Source: Cinclus cinclus
Taxonomy: Eukaryota > Chordata > Aves > Passeriformes > Cinclidae
Direction: 5' to 3'
Assembly: GCF_963662255.1 (NCBI RefSeq)
Contig: NC_085046.1
Coordinates: forward strand, 47,259,797-47,323,796
Length of the DNA: 64,000 nt
Shown piece after piece: positions 36,801 through 48,628 of the stretch; position 1 is the first letter of the stretch, and the number at the start of each line of letters is the position of its first letter. The position numbers were made by a program, and so were the translations under genes. Below the pieces are notes generated by a model, which was not told the origin of the DNA, ran no database searches, and saw only the letters and a program-made list of their open reading frames with translations.

Positions 36801-38895
36801 TTAACTGTGCAGGGAGCAGCAGGAAAGACAGGATGATACCTGCCACATAATGCACATACTGTTGAAGGGAGTGATTGGAAGTCATGCATCCTTGTGAAGA
36901 CAGATATACTTTTTCACAGGTATAGTCTACAAGCAGGATCATGTAACTTACTACCTCAGAGCTCTTGCTGACAAGCAGAGTATATCTTATGCTGTACAAC
37001 TCTATTAAATTAAGCCCACAAACATCCTAAACTAAATAAATGGAAGAATTTATTAATTAAACCATATGCTTCTATAGGAGATTACTACAGTGCCAAAATT
37101 TTCAACTTTTTCAACAAAACCTGTGTGGTAGACAAAATCTAGGATCAGTCTCTGTTTGAAGTGGGTGATAACAGCAAGCTGCTGGCTCACAACAGCTTCA
37201 TTTACCATGCTGTTGCTGAGGTCTTTTTTGAGCAGCCCAGCTAGGCTGACATTTTTCAGAGACACTCTCTGAGGAGTTACAGATGCTAAAATTAATGCTA
37301 CATTAGTACTACATGCTAATGTATGAGATTCAATAACTTGGATCAAATTATTGCTGCAATCCATGTCTGACCAGCTGGAGCTAGCATTATTTCCACTAGT
37401 CCCCAAATTAATTTCTCAGTTTAATTTTAATGTGAAGAATGATTTTTCTGTTGCTACTGATGCTTTTTTAGATTAATTCCGAGTTTGTTTTGGTGCCTGT
37501 TTGCATATTGGAGACATATCTGAGTCCCTGCATCAGCTCCTAATGATGGGTTAGTGTAGTGCACTGAAGACTTCTTTTGAAGTCAATTGTCATGATTGCA
37601 AAATGGAAACCAGAGAGCTGGCTCTCATGGCAATTTGCACACAGTATTTGTTGTGTAGGTGTGTGATGTGTTAGCAGGGAACAGTCATTTTTAGTTCAGA
37701 CATCTAAAACCTGTATTCAACGATGTTCAGCTATGGACTTTGAATCAAGTCTGTCAAAACAAGGATGTTGCTGTGTTTGTATATGTGCATGAATACATTC
37801 CTGTAAAAGGCTAGGGAGAAAACAAAATACAGCTGCCTAAGATAAGATACTTTTGGCTTTGTGTCCACTTCTAAGAAGCCCTAGAGATGGGAATGGCACC
37901 CAGCCTTTCAGGAAGAAGCCATGTTTTAACTAGAGAGGTAGTGGGAGTGAAGCCGTAAGATACTTTCCCATATGCAGGATGGTATAGAGGGACAGTGAAC
38001 TGAAGCAGTAATGGTGTAGGATGTAAGACAAGAGGCCTTGGTAATTAGGAGGACATTGACTTGGGTCAATTTAAAATAGCAACAGATATTTCCTCAAAGA
38101 GGCATTGTCTTAATTGCCACCTTAGACTGCTAGCTCTTTCACACAGTGATCAACTCAGCAATGCACAAAACTTCATCAGTGCTATGGGCTTTCCTGCTAG
38201 ACCCCAGTCCTCAAGCACATCCACAACAACAGCAGTTTTGGCAGCTGTAGCTCAGGTGTATTATGTTTAGGTTTAGTGCTCAGCTAACCCGATAGAATGC
38301 ATCAGCCTGGTCATTCAATTCATTGGCTGTCCTAAAGATAGCACCAAAACAGCAGGACTGATGCCAATAAGAGAGGCAGAGTCTTCAGGCTAAACATCAC
38401 AGGCAGATATGGCTAACCCTAACAGATTGCTGGCAACTGTAGTGCCATCTCTCTCCCTCTTTGTCCATTCTCCCACCATGTAGAAAATTGGAAATGCTGT
38501 CTCCCAAATGGATGAGCATAGCTCTAAGAAAAATCAAGACTCATCTCTCTCTAAGAGAGAGTTGGCTTTGCACTTCTCAGATTTCCTCATTCCCTGAATT
38601 TGTGTGCCTGATTTTGCAGTCTCAGTGGAGTTATATTCCTGACTTCATGCCTTTGCTTCAAATTCCTTTTTCTGTTTGTGCTCCTTTACATGTTATGGCT
38701 GTCTTCCTTCTTTGAGAAACTCTGGCTCTTTACAGACCACATACTTCATTCTATGAAAATACTAATCTGCCACTTGCAATCTCACACAGGATAGCCCTCT
38801 CATTCTCTGGAGGAAGGTCAAATCTTGTGGTCACCACATGCAGAGGGCCTCACTTGAAAAAATCAAGGGTTTCAACTATTCTGTGGTACAGATGT
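33861..38895. other. Non-coding, no recognised feature
   Basis: Five kilobases without a recognisable gene. A10 followed by G13 lies at 35562-35584. A 117-residue minus-strand frame at 37053-37406 resembles no family I know. Confidence 0.55.
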
Positions 38896-38900
38896 CTGTC

Positions 38901-39589
38901 TCTTGGGGGTTGGTTCTTTCCCTTTTCCCTCTGTGGAATTTTCCCCATTGTCATGCTAAGATACCTGTTGACTGGGCCCTGGTGACAAGGGGGAGGGGAG
39001 AGAAGAGGGAAACCCCTCGAGATTCAAACATTCAGAAGAGGAAGCGGAAGACTGGGCCTTGCCCCATTTTTCCCCGCGGAGTTCGGACGAGAAGGAGGAT
39101 TGCCACTTCTTCCCCATCCCTGCCATCCCAGCCCGGGAGCCATCCTCACTGCTGTTTTTCTCACCTTATCCTGCCACCATCCAGCACTCTGCTGAGCATC
39201 AGGACTGACACCATGAATGGAGGGTTCTCTCCATCTCTCTCTCCCACATGTGACAGCGCTGCCATCACCCCCAGCCCTCCTGCAGCTCTGCAGGACCTGC
39301 CTGCCCCCAGCACCAGGAACTGCAGCTCAGGGAAAAGGTGCCTGCAGCCAGAAAGGACTGGGACTGAGTTACTGTTCTGTTTGTGGGTAATTTCATAGCT
39401 GTTGTTGTTCTTGTTTGTTGTGTTAGATATACTAGTAAAAGAACTGTTATTCCTACCCCCATATTTTTGCCTGAGAGCTCCCTTAATTTCAAAATCTGTA
39501 ATAATCTGTAGGAAGGAAGGATCACATTTTTCAGTCCAAAGGGAAGCTTCTGCTTTCCTTAGCAAACACCTGTCTTTCAAACCAGGACA
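38901..39589 (-). mobile_element. Solo LTR, family A copy 2
   Basis: It is 689 bp, reversed relative to copy 1, flanked by a perfect CTGTC duplication (38896-38900 and 39590-39594). The right end reads TTTCAAACCAGGACA, the reverse of the family start. The left end is TCTTGGGGGTTGG, with one base changed from the expected TGTTGGGGG. Frames at 38838-39398 and 39161-39598 lie in it and are not genes. Confidence 0.93.
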
Positions 39590-39594
39590 CTGTC

Positions 39595-42353
39595 CCATTC
39601 ATGCAGCTGAATGGTGATTTAAATTTAGTTTATACAGATTTCTCTTTTGTGTATGGGTAAAGAACTTTCAAATCTCAGTTCATCACTGCTCTGCATCCAT
39701 CATGACCTCTCAAATAAACAATTTCATTGTTTATTCAATGGTATTCTTTAAAACTTCTGTGCTGTGTCCAAGTCTGCTCACAAAAGGATGTCTGCCATGA
39801 ATGCTCTAACAGTGGATGCCTTTATTTTGTTTTTATTAGACACAGTGCTTAAAGTATTTCCATTCCTCTTCCATGTTGCTGGAAAGACTTGGTTTTCCTT
39901 TGGCGTTTTTTTGTTTGATTGCTTTTTGGTGTTTTTTCCTTAGGCTAGATTTGTCAACCATGAAAACTGCATGCTAACATCTGAACAGGAATAAAAAAGG
40001 GATATTTTTATGTCTTTCTTGGATTATCTTTTCAACTCAAAGAGTTCCCAGGTACATGTTCCAAAGCTTAAGACTGGTAACCCTCCCAGCAGAACAAGAT
40101 TTCTGTGCTTTTTCCAGGCAAAGAGACAGACAAAAGATAACTAACAGATAAACCTTTGGAGTTCCTTGCATTTACAGGTTTCTTTACAAAATTAAGTGGC
40201 ACACTTCTGCAGGAAAGGAGCTGACGTGCTGTAAAATTTCAGAATATATCTCTTGCTTTCAGTGGTTTCACTGTTTCTAGTATCCAACCTATCTTTCTTG
40301 TGTCTAAGATGCTTCCCTTTTCTCACTGACCAAAGACTTTGACCAGGTTTCACTGATTAGCAGCACTGGAAAACCCAAATGACAGAATTAGATTGTTGCT
40401 GTCTAAAAACTGGCTCTCTGCCCACAGACTAACTTGCTCCCATACCTGGCTACTGCAATAGCAGAAGTAAAGGTTGCTTTCTATTTCACTCCCAGCACAG
40501 CAAACTAACTTTGTCCCTCAGACACTGGAGCAAAATACATGCCATCCTGTTCTATGGGAAAGGTCCCATCCTGATATTTAAGGTCCCCTTTAACCAAATC
40601 TTTCTATATTTCTATGATAAACTTTCCAGAGAATCCATTACCACGGTGAATAACTCAAGGCTTGAGCAACTGTTTTTGACCACTGCTTGTTGCTCCTCTG
40701 TCTTGTGGAAGACACAAAAAATATTTTTAAAACAAATCCATACCTCCTCTGGCTAGTTAAGGTCAGCTAAAATCAACTGTGCTCTATTCTAGCAGGAATT
40801 AATAACCTTTTTTCCTCTAAGAAGGCAATTGATTGGCTTTTCTGTAGAAGTTCAATAATCTTTTCAGTTCAGTTCAGTTCAAATAAACTTCACACAATCC
40901 ACTAAATTCTAATTCCAAGGGAAAATGATCAAGAAAATAGTAAAAATGCAATGCAAACAAGCACAATTGTACTGAATACATCTGGTAAGGTCTATGAACA
41001 GGAAGAAAATTTGTACAAATTACTGAAAACATCTCTCTTGTAAATTGGGTTTACATATTGATACTGCAACTCTTCAGTCTCCTTGCAGCCTTCCTCAGTC
41101 TAGGCTGTTCTGTATTTCTCATTCACAAAATGTTCCTGGATCGATAAAAGCCACAAAGGGCCATGGCTGTTTCTATCCTTTAAAGTCTTATTGACTCTTC
41201 TCCTCTTCATTGCTCAAATAGGTTCTCAGGTCTTCTGATCTGCTCTCAGCAAAACACCATGGATATATGTCTACAACTTCCATTTTCATCAGATGCAGGC
41301 ATAGTCCTCACAAAGAAGTGTTGCTGCACAGAGTAGGAAAGACTTGCTGAAGACTGACTGGCTGAAGAACTTTGGTGCTACCTGTACTTTATTCTTCACA
41401 GTGAGACAGATATTAATTACAGGAGATTGAAAGGGACTGATTGGGTTGAACCTCTGGTCTGTTAATGTGCAGCTTCTGGATGCTAGAGAAAGCATATGAC
41501 AAATCAATTGGCAAATTCCAACATCTGATGTTGTTCTGATTATAAAACCTTTCTACAACCACCAACTAGGCGTTAGGAGAATGCCTTATCATGTTCATAT
41601 GCTTTTGACCCTTCAACTGTTGCTGCTGTTGAGCTGAAAATTAATCAAATGTTTCTCATCTGAAAGAATAGGATTGGGAAAGAGCAAGAAAGAGAAGGAA
41701 AGACTGATAGATCAGAAGTTGCAGATCTGTTTGTCTGGTGACGATGACTTTGTGCTCACATCTGACCCCATACCCCTTTTCCGTCCCATTTTGTTCCGCT
41801 ATTATACTTTATCCTTAATCATCACCCTGCTGTGTTGTAAGACTCTATTTGAACACGAAATAAAAGAACTAGACACCAAAGAGAAATGCCACGAAACTTA
41901 AAGGTTATAGTGGTTGAATATTTGCTCAGACCTTTTTCTCTCTCTTCATAAATCTGTAGTTAGAAGGAAACTTTGTACAGTTCTGCTGCTTTTCTCTGGA
42001 AGGGACAGTATGAATCAGGCAGTTTTCCTTGTAAAGATTGAGGAGGCACTTGCAGGCTGGTTTCTAGTGTGAGTTATTGGCATGTGACCATGGCATGGTA
42101 AAAAATTACTCCCAAAAATCACATAGATGAGCAATAGCTGTTGACTTAACTGCTGTATCTTTTACTGCCTACCTGAGGGCTGTTTTACTTTGGAGGAAGT
42201 ATGGACATGTCTGTGCCTACAGGAATGCACTCTTAGGAGATGTTGCAGCAGGGCTGCCAGCTTTTGTGATGCAAAGAGTGGACTTGGCAGTGAGGTTCCA
42301 TGCCCAACATCAGTCTTCTCTACACACTCACCAGGGCCCACCTGGCAGCCAGA
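39595..42353. other. Non-coding, no recognised feature
   Basis: Short chance open frames only. A small TCAGT repeat of about four units is at 40864-40881. Confidence 0.55.
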
Positions 42354-43262
42354 AATCATAGAACCATAGAATCACAGAATCATAGAATCATACAATGGAC
42401 TGGATTGGAGAGCGACCTTAAGGATCATCTAGTTCCAACCCCCTCCCTGCCATGGACAGGGACATGTTTCACTAGACAGGTTTGCTCAGAACTCCATCCA
42501 AAACGATCTTAAACAATTCTAGGGATGAGACATTCATAACTTCCCTGGGAAATCTGTTCCAGTGCCTCACCACTCTCACTATAATCAATTTTTTCCTAAA
42601 ATCTAATCTACACTTTCCATCTTTCCATTTAAAGCCTTCTCCTGTCACTACTTGCTCTTGTAAAAGTCCCTCTTAATCTTTCTTGCAGGTTTCCTTCAGG
42701 TACTGAAAGTCTGCAGTTCAGTCACTCTGAAGCCTTCTCTGTTTCAGGCTTAACAATTCCAATTCTCTCAGCTTTTCCCCATAGGAGAGGTGCTACATCT
42801 CTTTGGATTCACTCCAACAGGTCTGTGTCCTTCCTCTGCTGGAGACCCCAGAGCTGGATACAGCACTGTAGGTGGGGTATTAACAGAGAGAGACAGAGAG
42901 ACAATTCCTCCCTCACTCTGCTGGCCATGCTGCTTTGGATGAAGCCCAGGACACATTTTGCTTTCTGGCTGTGAGTGCACATTGCTGGCTCATGTCCAGC
43001 CTCTCATCCACCAGCATCCCCAAGCCTTTCCACCCAGGACTACTCTCAATCTGTTCATCCCCCAGCCTGTGCTGATACTGGGATTTGCCCAAACCCAGGT
43101 ACATCACCTTGTACTCAGTCTTGTTAAAGTTCATGGGGTTCTCATCAGCCCACTTCTCCAGCCCGTCCTGGTAGCTCAGGATGTGTGCCATCCACACCAC
43201 TCATCTTGGTGTCACCTGTGAATTTTTTAAGCATACACTGGATGCTTCTGTCTGTGTCAAAA
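42354..43262 (-). mobile_element. CR1 LINE 3' portion, minus strand
   Basis: The left end is a set of ATAGAATC-like units, the reverse complement of the CR1 3' tail. The body is reversed CR1, and an ORF2 C-terminal remnant is readable on the minus strand at 42913-43200. Immediately right, at about 43283-43325, a plus-strand stretch (AGAAGGCCAACCACATCCTG) also looks CR1-like in the opposite direction, possibly a second tiny fragment. Confidence 0.85.
42913..43200 (-). pseudogene. CR1 ORF2 C-terminal remnant
   Basis: A 95-residue minus-strand frame with MNFNKTEYKVMYLGLG and LGMLVDERLDMSQQCALTAR. These match the conserved block following the reverse transcriptase in CR1 elements. The frame ends early and lacks the polymerase and endonuclease, so it is inactive. 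Confidence 0.82.
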
Positions 43263-46019
43263 ATGGATATTTAAAAAAATACAGAAGGCCAACCACATCC
43301 TGGGCTACAGTACCAAAAGCACAGGCAGATCTTATCTCTCCACACCTACTTCATGAGAGACAGCAGAAAAATAAGGACGTGTATTGTTCTCAGAGGTGAC
43401 TAGGTATGGGACAAGATACAATGGATATAAGATGCAGCATGGGAAATTCCAGTTAGATGTTAGCAAAAAAAAATTACAGTATGACAGCAGGCAAACTTTG
43501 GGACTAGAACCTGCAGATAATGTGACCTCCATTTTTTTAGCTATTCAAACTCCGCTGGTCCAGGCCCTGAGCAACCCGACATTAGCCTTGAGTGCCTGCT
43601 TTGAGTGCCTGGTTAACACAGATGACCTTCAGAAATTCATATCTTATATCTTAGTACTATGCAAATAGATCAGTCTTGGGGAAAAAAAAACAGATAAAGC
43701 TACAATCCCATTGAAATTGCAAATTTTGCTTCTCAAAATGTCAAATTTGCAGGAATATTTAATTCTCCATATAACTGCTGAGGATGAGCACCTTCTTAAA
43801 CACCCATAACTGCTTTTTACTTGAGACAAGAGTTACTGGGTTTCACAAGTCAAATGAGAATTTTTTTTCTGGAAACCTTCCTTCCAGTTACTGTAATGCA
43901 AAATATAGCCTGTACATTAAAATATGAGATACGTTATGTGAAAAGTAGTCTAATTCTGACTCAGTAACAGACCTCTTAAGTAACTTTGAAAAAAAGTCTG
44001 AAGTCTTTCACGCCTTTAATATCATGTAATTTAGGACTAGCAGGTTAATACACAGATGAGACAAATTCAACACTGTTTTTATTTTTTCATTTAGGTGACA
44101 TGTAAAATACTTTTTATTTATGAAAGGTATTACTATATCTTTTTAACATTGAATTTGCTGTAATATCACTACAGATCACTAAAAGAGTATTTCTAAGCTT
44201 ACTGGTTATCGGGAAAACAGTTTATTAAACCTTGAAAAGAGCGGTTAGACATCATCATGGAAAGTATTCTCTTTTCTACAACTATTGCTTTTTATCTTGT
44301 AGAATCTTAACATGGTGATAGGACAGAACATTTAATGAGCTTTTGGATTTAAAAGTCCCCAAGCATATGCCCTTAATTTGGAAGAAAGAGAACATCCTTA
44401 TTCTGAACAATTTATTATTCATACTGAGCTCCTGGGAATGCAACATCAAGATTTTGAAATATGAGTTTGTCCTACCCTGCTGCTGGTTGCATGGCAGATT
44501 TTGCAGCTTTTCTACTGTATAACTGATAGAGAATGACTTTTTGAAATTAAATGGGGTAAAGGAATAATTGCAGCTTTGTGGGTATCTGTTTTGCTCTGAC
44601 AGATTTCTGGTAGCAGAGGCATGAAATAGATACAATTAAGAATAGGGCCAAGAGTGTATTATAAAGATGATCATGACACCTGATAGCAAATTCACCCCAC
44701 ATCTTTCTTCTTTCCATATGTTTTATTCTCTTAGTCTATAAAAAGTTTGAGTCAGTATTTTTCAATTATAAAACAAGTGCAGTATACAAAAAGCATACGC
44801 AGAGTAGATGCTTACATCTCTCTGGAAGACTACTGTTTGATAAAGAGATAGAAGCATTTCAGGAGTACCAGAACATTTTCAGCTTTTCAGGATGCCCAGT
44901 TTCAGGGTTGCTACAGATATTTTATCACTGTATCCTAAGGAAAGTTCCTTCAAGGGCTGTCAGATCTCCTCTTAGGTATTATCTGAGCAACTGAGGAAAT
45001 CCTGTTGAGAGGCTGAGTGGTCTTCATACCACAGAAGAGAGATACCTCTTATGTCTATATATATATCCACAAACACATACTCCCATGTGTTACATTCACT
45101 TTCACTATAATTAGTCCTCATTCTTTCACCTGCAGCCACTTGAAATAAAATACATTTTGTAATAACTGAAAATATTTAACATATAGTGAACAGAACAAAA
45201 TACATCTTCATCAATGAACTTGATAAGTGAGATGATAACAACTGGTACAATCCTGTCTGCCAGCTGTTTGTGGTTGATGAGCAATGGGTGGCACTTCAGG
45301 AAGCAGAAAGAGCTGGGCTGCAGTAGCAGTTCCTCATCAGCGCTTCTCTGCAAAGTCCAGGAGTCACACAGACCGAGGCAAGTGTCCTACTATGCTGGAG
45401 GAGAGTGGCTGGGTAAGTGCTGCAAAGGTGTACAGCAGAGCTACTGAGATACTGGAGACAGACCAGGAGGAGGTAAATAGTATCAATCTCAGATGAGAAT
45501 GCTGCAGATGTGGATGGAGTTTAACGGTTTCTGGTGGGAGGTAAGATTACAGCAGAGCTGAGGGGAAACATAACAGGAGAGAAGTTAAAGATACTTTGGG
45601 TTCTTCATCCACTGTAGCACTTGTGAATGTCATATTTTATGAAATCATTGGAAGTAAAGTAGTAGTGGTGTATTTTGGGAATATTATTGCAGAAAAGGCT
45701 GCTGCTCTCCTTCTACAATAGCATCCATACTTTCATAATCCTTTCTGGAATTTATTAAAAGAAAAGAAGAAAGTGTTATTAGTTTTGCCAATTAATCTTT
45801 GAACAAAGAAGGAAATTTCCGTAATGATTCTACTGGTTCCTCATTGTCTCCAGAATTTTTCATGATGAGTAAATTTTTCAGAATCAGCTCAGATGCTGAT
45901 AATCTCAAGTCACCCTCATAAAAGGTTGCCTGATCTGCCTTCACTTTGACACTTTTAGACACCACCCCTGATGCTCTCAGGCACTCACACAGCTCAACAA
46001 TGAAATGAAACCTCATCAT
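43263..46019. other. Non-coding, no recognised feature
   Basis: Apart from the possible CR1 scrap at about 43283-43325 I see nothing definite. A-run at 43682-43690. Confidence 0.5.
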
Positions 46020-46310
46020 GGGCTGCAGCAGCAAGAGCCCAGTCAGCAGGTCAAGGACTACAGCTGGCAAATCAAGAGTGTGATTATTGCACTCCATTTA
46101 CTACCTGTTAGGCCACACCTGGGATGTGGTGTCCAGATTATGTCTTCCTTGTCTGAGACAGACTCTGAATAATTCAGAGTAGCATAATTTCCCCTGCTGG
46201 AAATACTGAAAGCTCAGTTTGATGGGACTCTGGATACCTCAGTCTATAGCCCTGCTTTCAGCAGGAGGTTTGACAGTGAAATCTCTTGAGGTGCCTACCG
46301 GCCTGGATGT
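46020..46310 (+). mobile_element. Eroded CR1 LINE fragment, plus strand
   Basis: GCAGCAAGAGCCCAGTCAGC, TTAGGCCACACCTGGGATG and AAATCTCTTGAGGTGCC correspond to successive parts of the CR1 3' end, which in CR1 encode the last ORF2 residues and the 3' UTR. It is more diverged than the other copies and lacks a clear octamer tail. Confidence 0.6.
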
Positions 46311-47423
46311 TTTCAAGATTCAACAGTCACAATCCATACAGACTGGGATATGCCTGTTACTTTCTGCAAAGTCATGCAGAGGTATGAAAACTGGCTCTGG
46401 AGGAGCTAATTGAAGTGCTGAAGCCTCTAAGCCTGGAAAACAGGGATAAGTTTGATGAGGGACTGTTACTCCAACACAGATTTATCATCAACTATCTATT
46501 TAAAACTATCATAGATATTTCTACACAGCATTGTGTTATGAATTGCACACATACCTCAGGCTCACATGGCAACATGCATATCTTTTATAGTCAATGCTGT
46601 ACAGAAAGACTGCAAGAATTCTACCATTTTACCTCTAAAAGAAGCCATGTGCAGGCTGCTTCTGAATCTGAAACAAAGAAAAAAAAATCCAGGGAAAATA
46701 CTTCAGAAAAAATAATATAATGCCAGAACCTCTCACCAGGCTAACAAACTTCTTCCTAGCCTAGAACTGATCTCTGTTGCACAGCTGAAATTAAGTTCAT
46801 TTGAGGATAATCTTAGGTGTGGGCACAGAATGAGGTCAGACACCTATTAACATGGATAGAGGAAAAATGAAAATTAAGTGGAGATAGCTTTTGATAAAGA
46901 ATTCATTATCTTATTTTAATCTTGCTGAACAGAAAGAAATATTTCTTTTTAAGTTAAAAATAAGGGGGAAAGAGTTAAGAGGCATGAGGAAAATCTGGAG
47001 TGGATTCAAAACAGGCATTGTTTTATCTTCACTTTCTGTGCTAGAGGTACTCAGTAGTAAATGGGGAGCTCTCACCAGGAGGGCTATAGAAATTATTGAA
47101 TCACTTTCTTTGATGATCCTGATTTGATGGTGCAGAGAGAAAAAGGCAGCAATGGAAATTGCTACTCATTGAGCTGATGCTTCTCATTTTCTTCTCAGTT
47201 GCACAATTAAACACTACCGGCTTTATTTTCTTAAACTAGCCAAATTCTTACCATTACTGATGGCAACAGGAAAGCTATTCTGGGGAAATCTTTTCTGTGA
47301 AGATGTACTTGAACTAGTGCTTAATGTGCTAACTTGAGAACCAAAAGCAATGGGGCTAAAGGCATGTTACTGTGGCAAATCTAACCTATCCTATTGATAA
47401 GATAAAGGTCAGGTCACTACCCA
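46311..47423. other. Non-coding, no recognised feature
   Basis: Short chance open frames only. Confidence 0.5.
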
Positions 47424-48362
47424 ACTGTGACTGTTTAGCTTTGGGACCAGAGTTCATATCTGCACAGTTACCCACTGTGCCAGAACCACCAAAGCCTCTC
47501 AATCATTCCCCTCTGCAGCTGAACAGGGGAAAGAAAATATAAAAAAAGTTTAATGGGCTAAGATAAGGACCCGGAGAGATGAGTCACTATACACGGCGAT
47601 GAGCAGAACAGACTTGGCTTGGGGATATTAACTGAATTTATTGCTAACAAAATCAGCAGGATAATGAGATGTAAAAGCAGACCATAAAAACACCTTCTTA
47701 TCAGCTCTACTTCCTCCCGCAGTCCAGTGGCAGAGGGAGACAGGGCATAGTGGTGGAGTCAGTTCATCACACATTGTTTCTTTCCCTGCTCCAATGTGGG
47801 GTCTCTCCCCTAGGAGATGGTACTCCATTAATTTCTCCAGTGTAAGTCCATCCCATAGGCAACAATTCTTCATAAACTACTGCAACATAGGTCATTCTTC
47901 CTTGGGGTGCAGTCCTTCATGGACAGCCTGCTCCAATGTGGGTTCCCAATGTAGTCATAAGCCCTATGAGGAAACTTGCTCCAGGGTCGGCTCTTTCCAC
48001 ATGTCTACAGGTTCCTGCCAGGAGCCTGCTCCAGCACAGGCCTCCCACAGGTTCACAGCCTCTTTTGGGCATTGACCTACTCCAGCATGGGTCTCCTCCA
48101 TGAACTGCAGGTGGATCTCTGTACCCCTCTGATCGCCCACGTGCTACAGGAGCACAGCTGCTTCACCGTGGACTTCACCATGGGCTGCATAGGAATCTCA
48201 GCTCCAGGGCCTGGACCACCTCCTCCCCCTCCTTCTCCACTGGCCTTGGTGTCTGCAGAGCTGCTCTTCTCACATGTTTCCACCCTGCTCTTTTCTGGCT
48301 GCAAGTACAACTGCAATAATATTTTTTTCCCTTCTTCCCCTTCTTCTTACCCTTCTTCCCCT

Positions 48363-48394
<32 letters not shown>

Positions 48395-48623
48395 TTTTTC
48401 TTCTTCTTCTTCTCCTTATTCTTCTTCTTCTCCTTCTCCTGCAATATGTTATCACAGAGGCATTATCATAATTTCCAACTGGCCCAGTCTTAGCCAGTGG
48501 CACATCCATCTGGCTGGCATTGGTTCTGACAGACTTAGAGGAAGCTTCTGGCATCTTCTCTCTGAAGCCACCCCTGTAGCCTTTCCCAATACCAAAACCT
48601 GGCCATGCAAACCCAATACAACA
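47424..48623 (-). mobile_element. ERVL-type avian LTR with repeated CTGCTCCA modules
   Basis: On the minus strand it begins TGTTGTATTGGGTTTGC (at 48623). It carries a series of modules that on the + strand contain CTGCTCCA...GTGGG-like units about 60-75 bases apart. AATAAA is at 47642-47637, followed by TTCAGTTAATATCCCC. I recognise this as a common avian LTR, probably ERVL class; the class label is from memory of its style. The left boundary is uncertain and no target duplication was found. The 224-residue frame at 47976-48650 is a by-product. Confidence 0.75.
48326..48440 (+). repeat. (CTT)n microsatellite inside the LTR
   Basis: About 115 bp of imperfect TTC/CTT triplets with CCC interruptions. 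It replaces a naturally pyrimidine-rich spot in the LTR. Ser-, Leu-, Lys- or Arg-rich frames across it are artefacts. Confidence 0.95.
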
Positions 48624-48628
48624 GGGTT

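Noticed and set aside
37053..37406. 117-residue minus-strand frame
   Set aside because: No motif, signal, splice context or family resemblance; its length is within chance expectation for this much DNA.
38838..39598. 186- and 145-residue open frames on opposite strands
   Set aside because: Both come from the GC-rich middle of a family A LTR and similar shadow frames occur in the other two copies.
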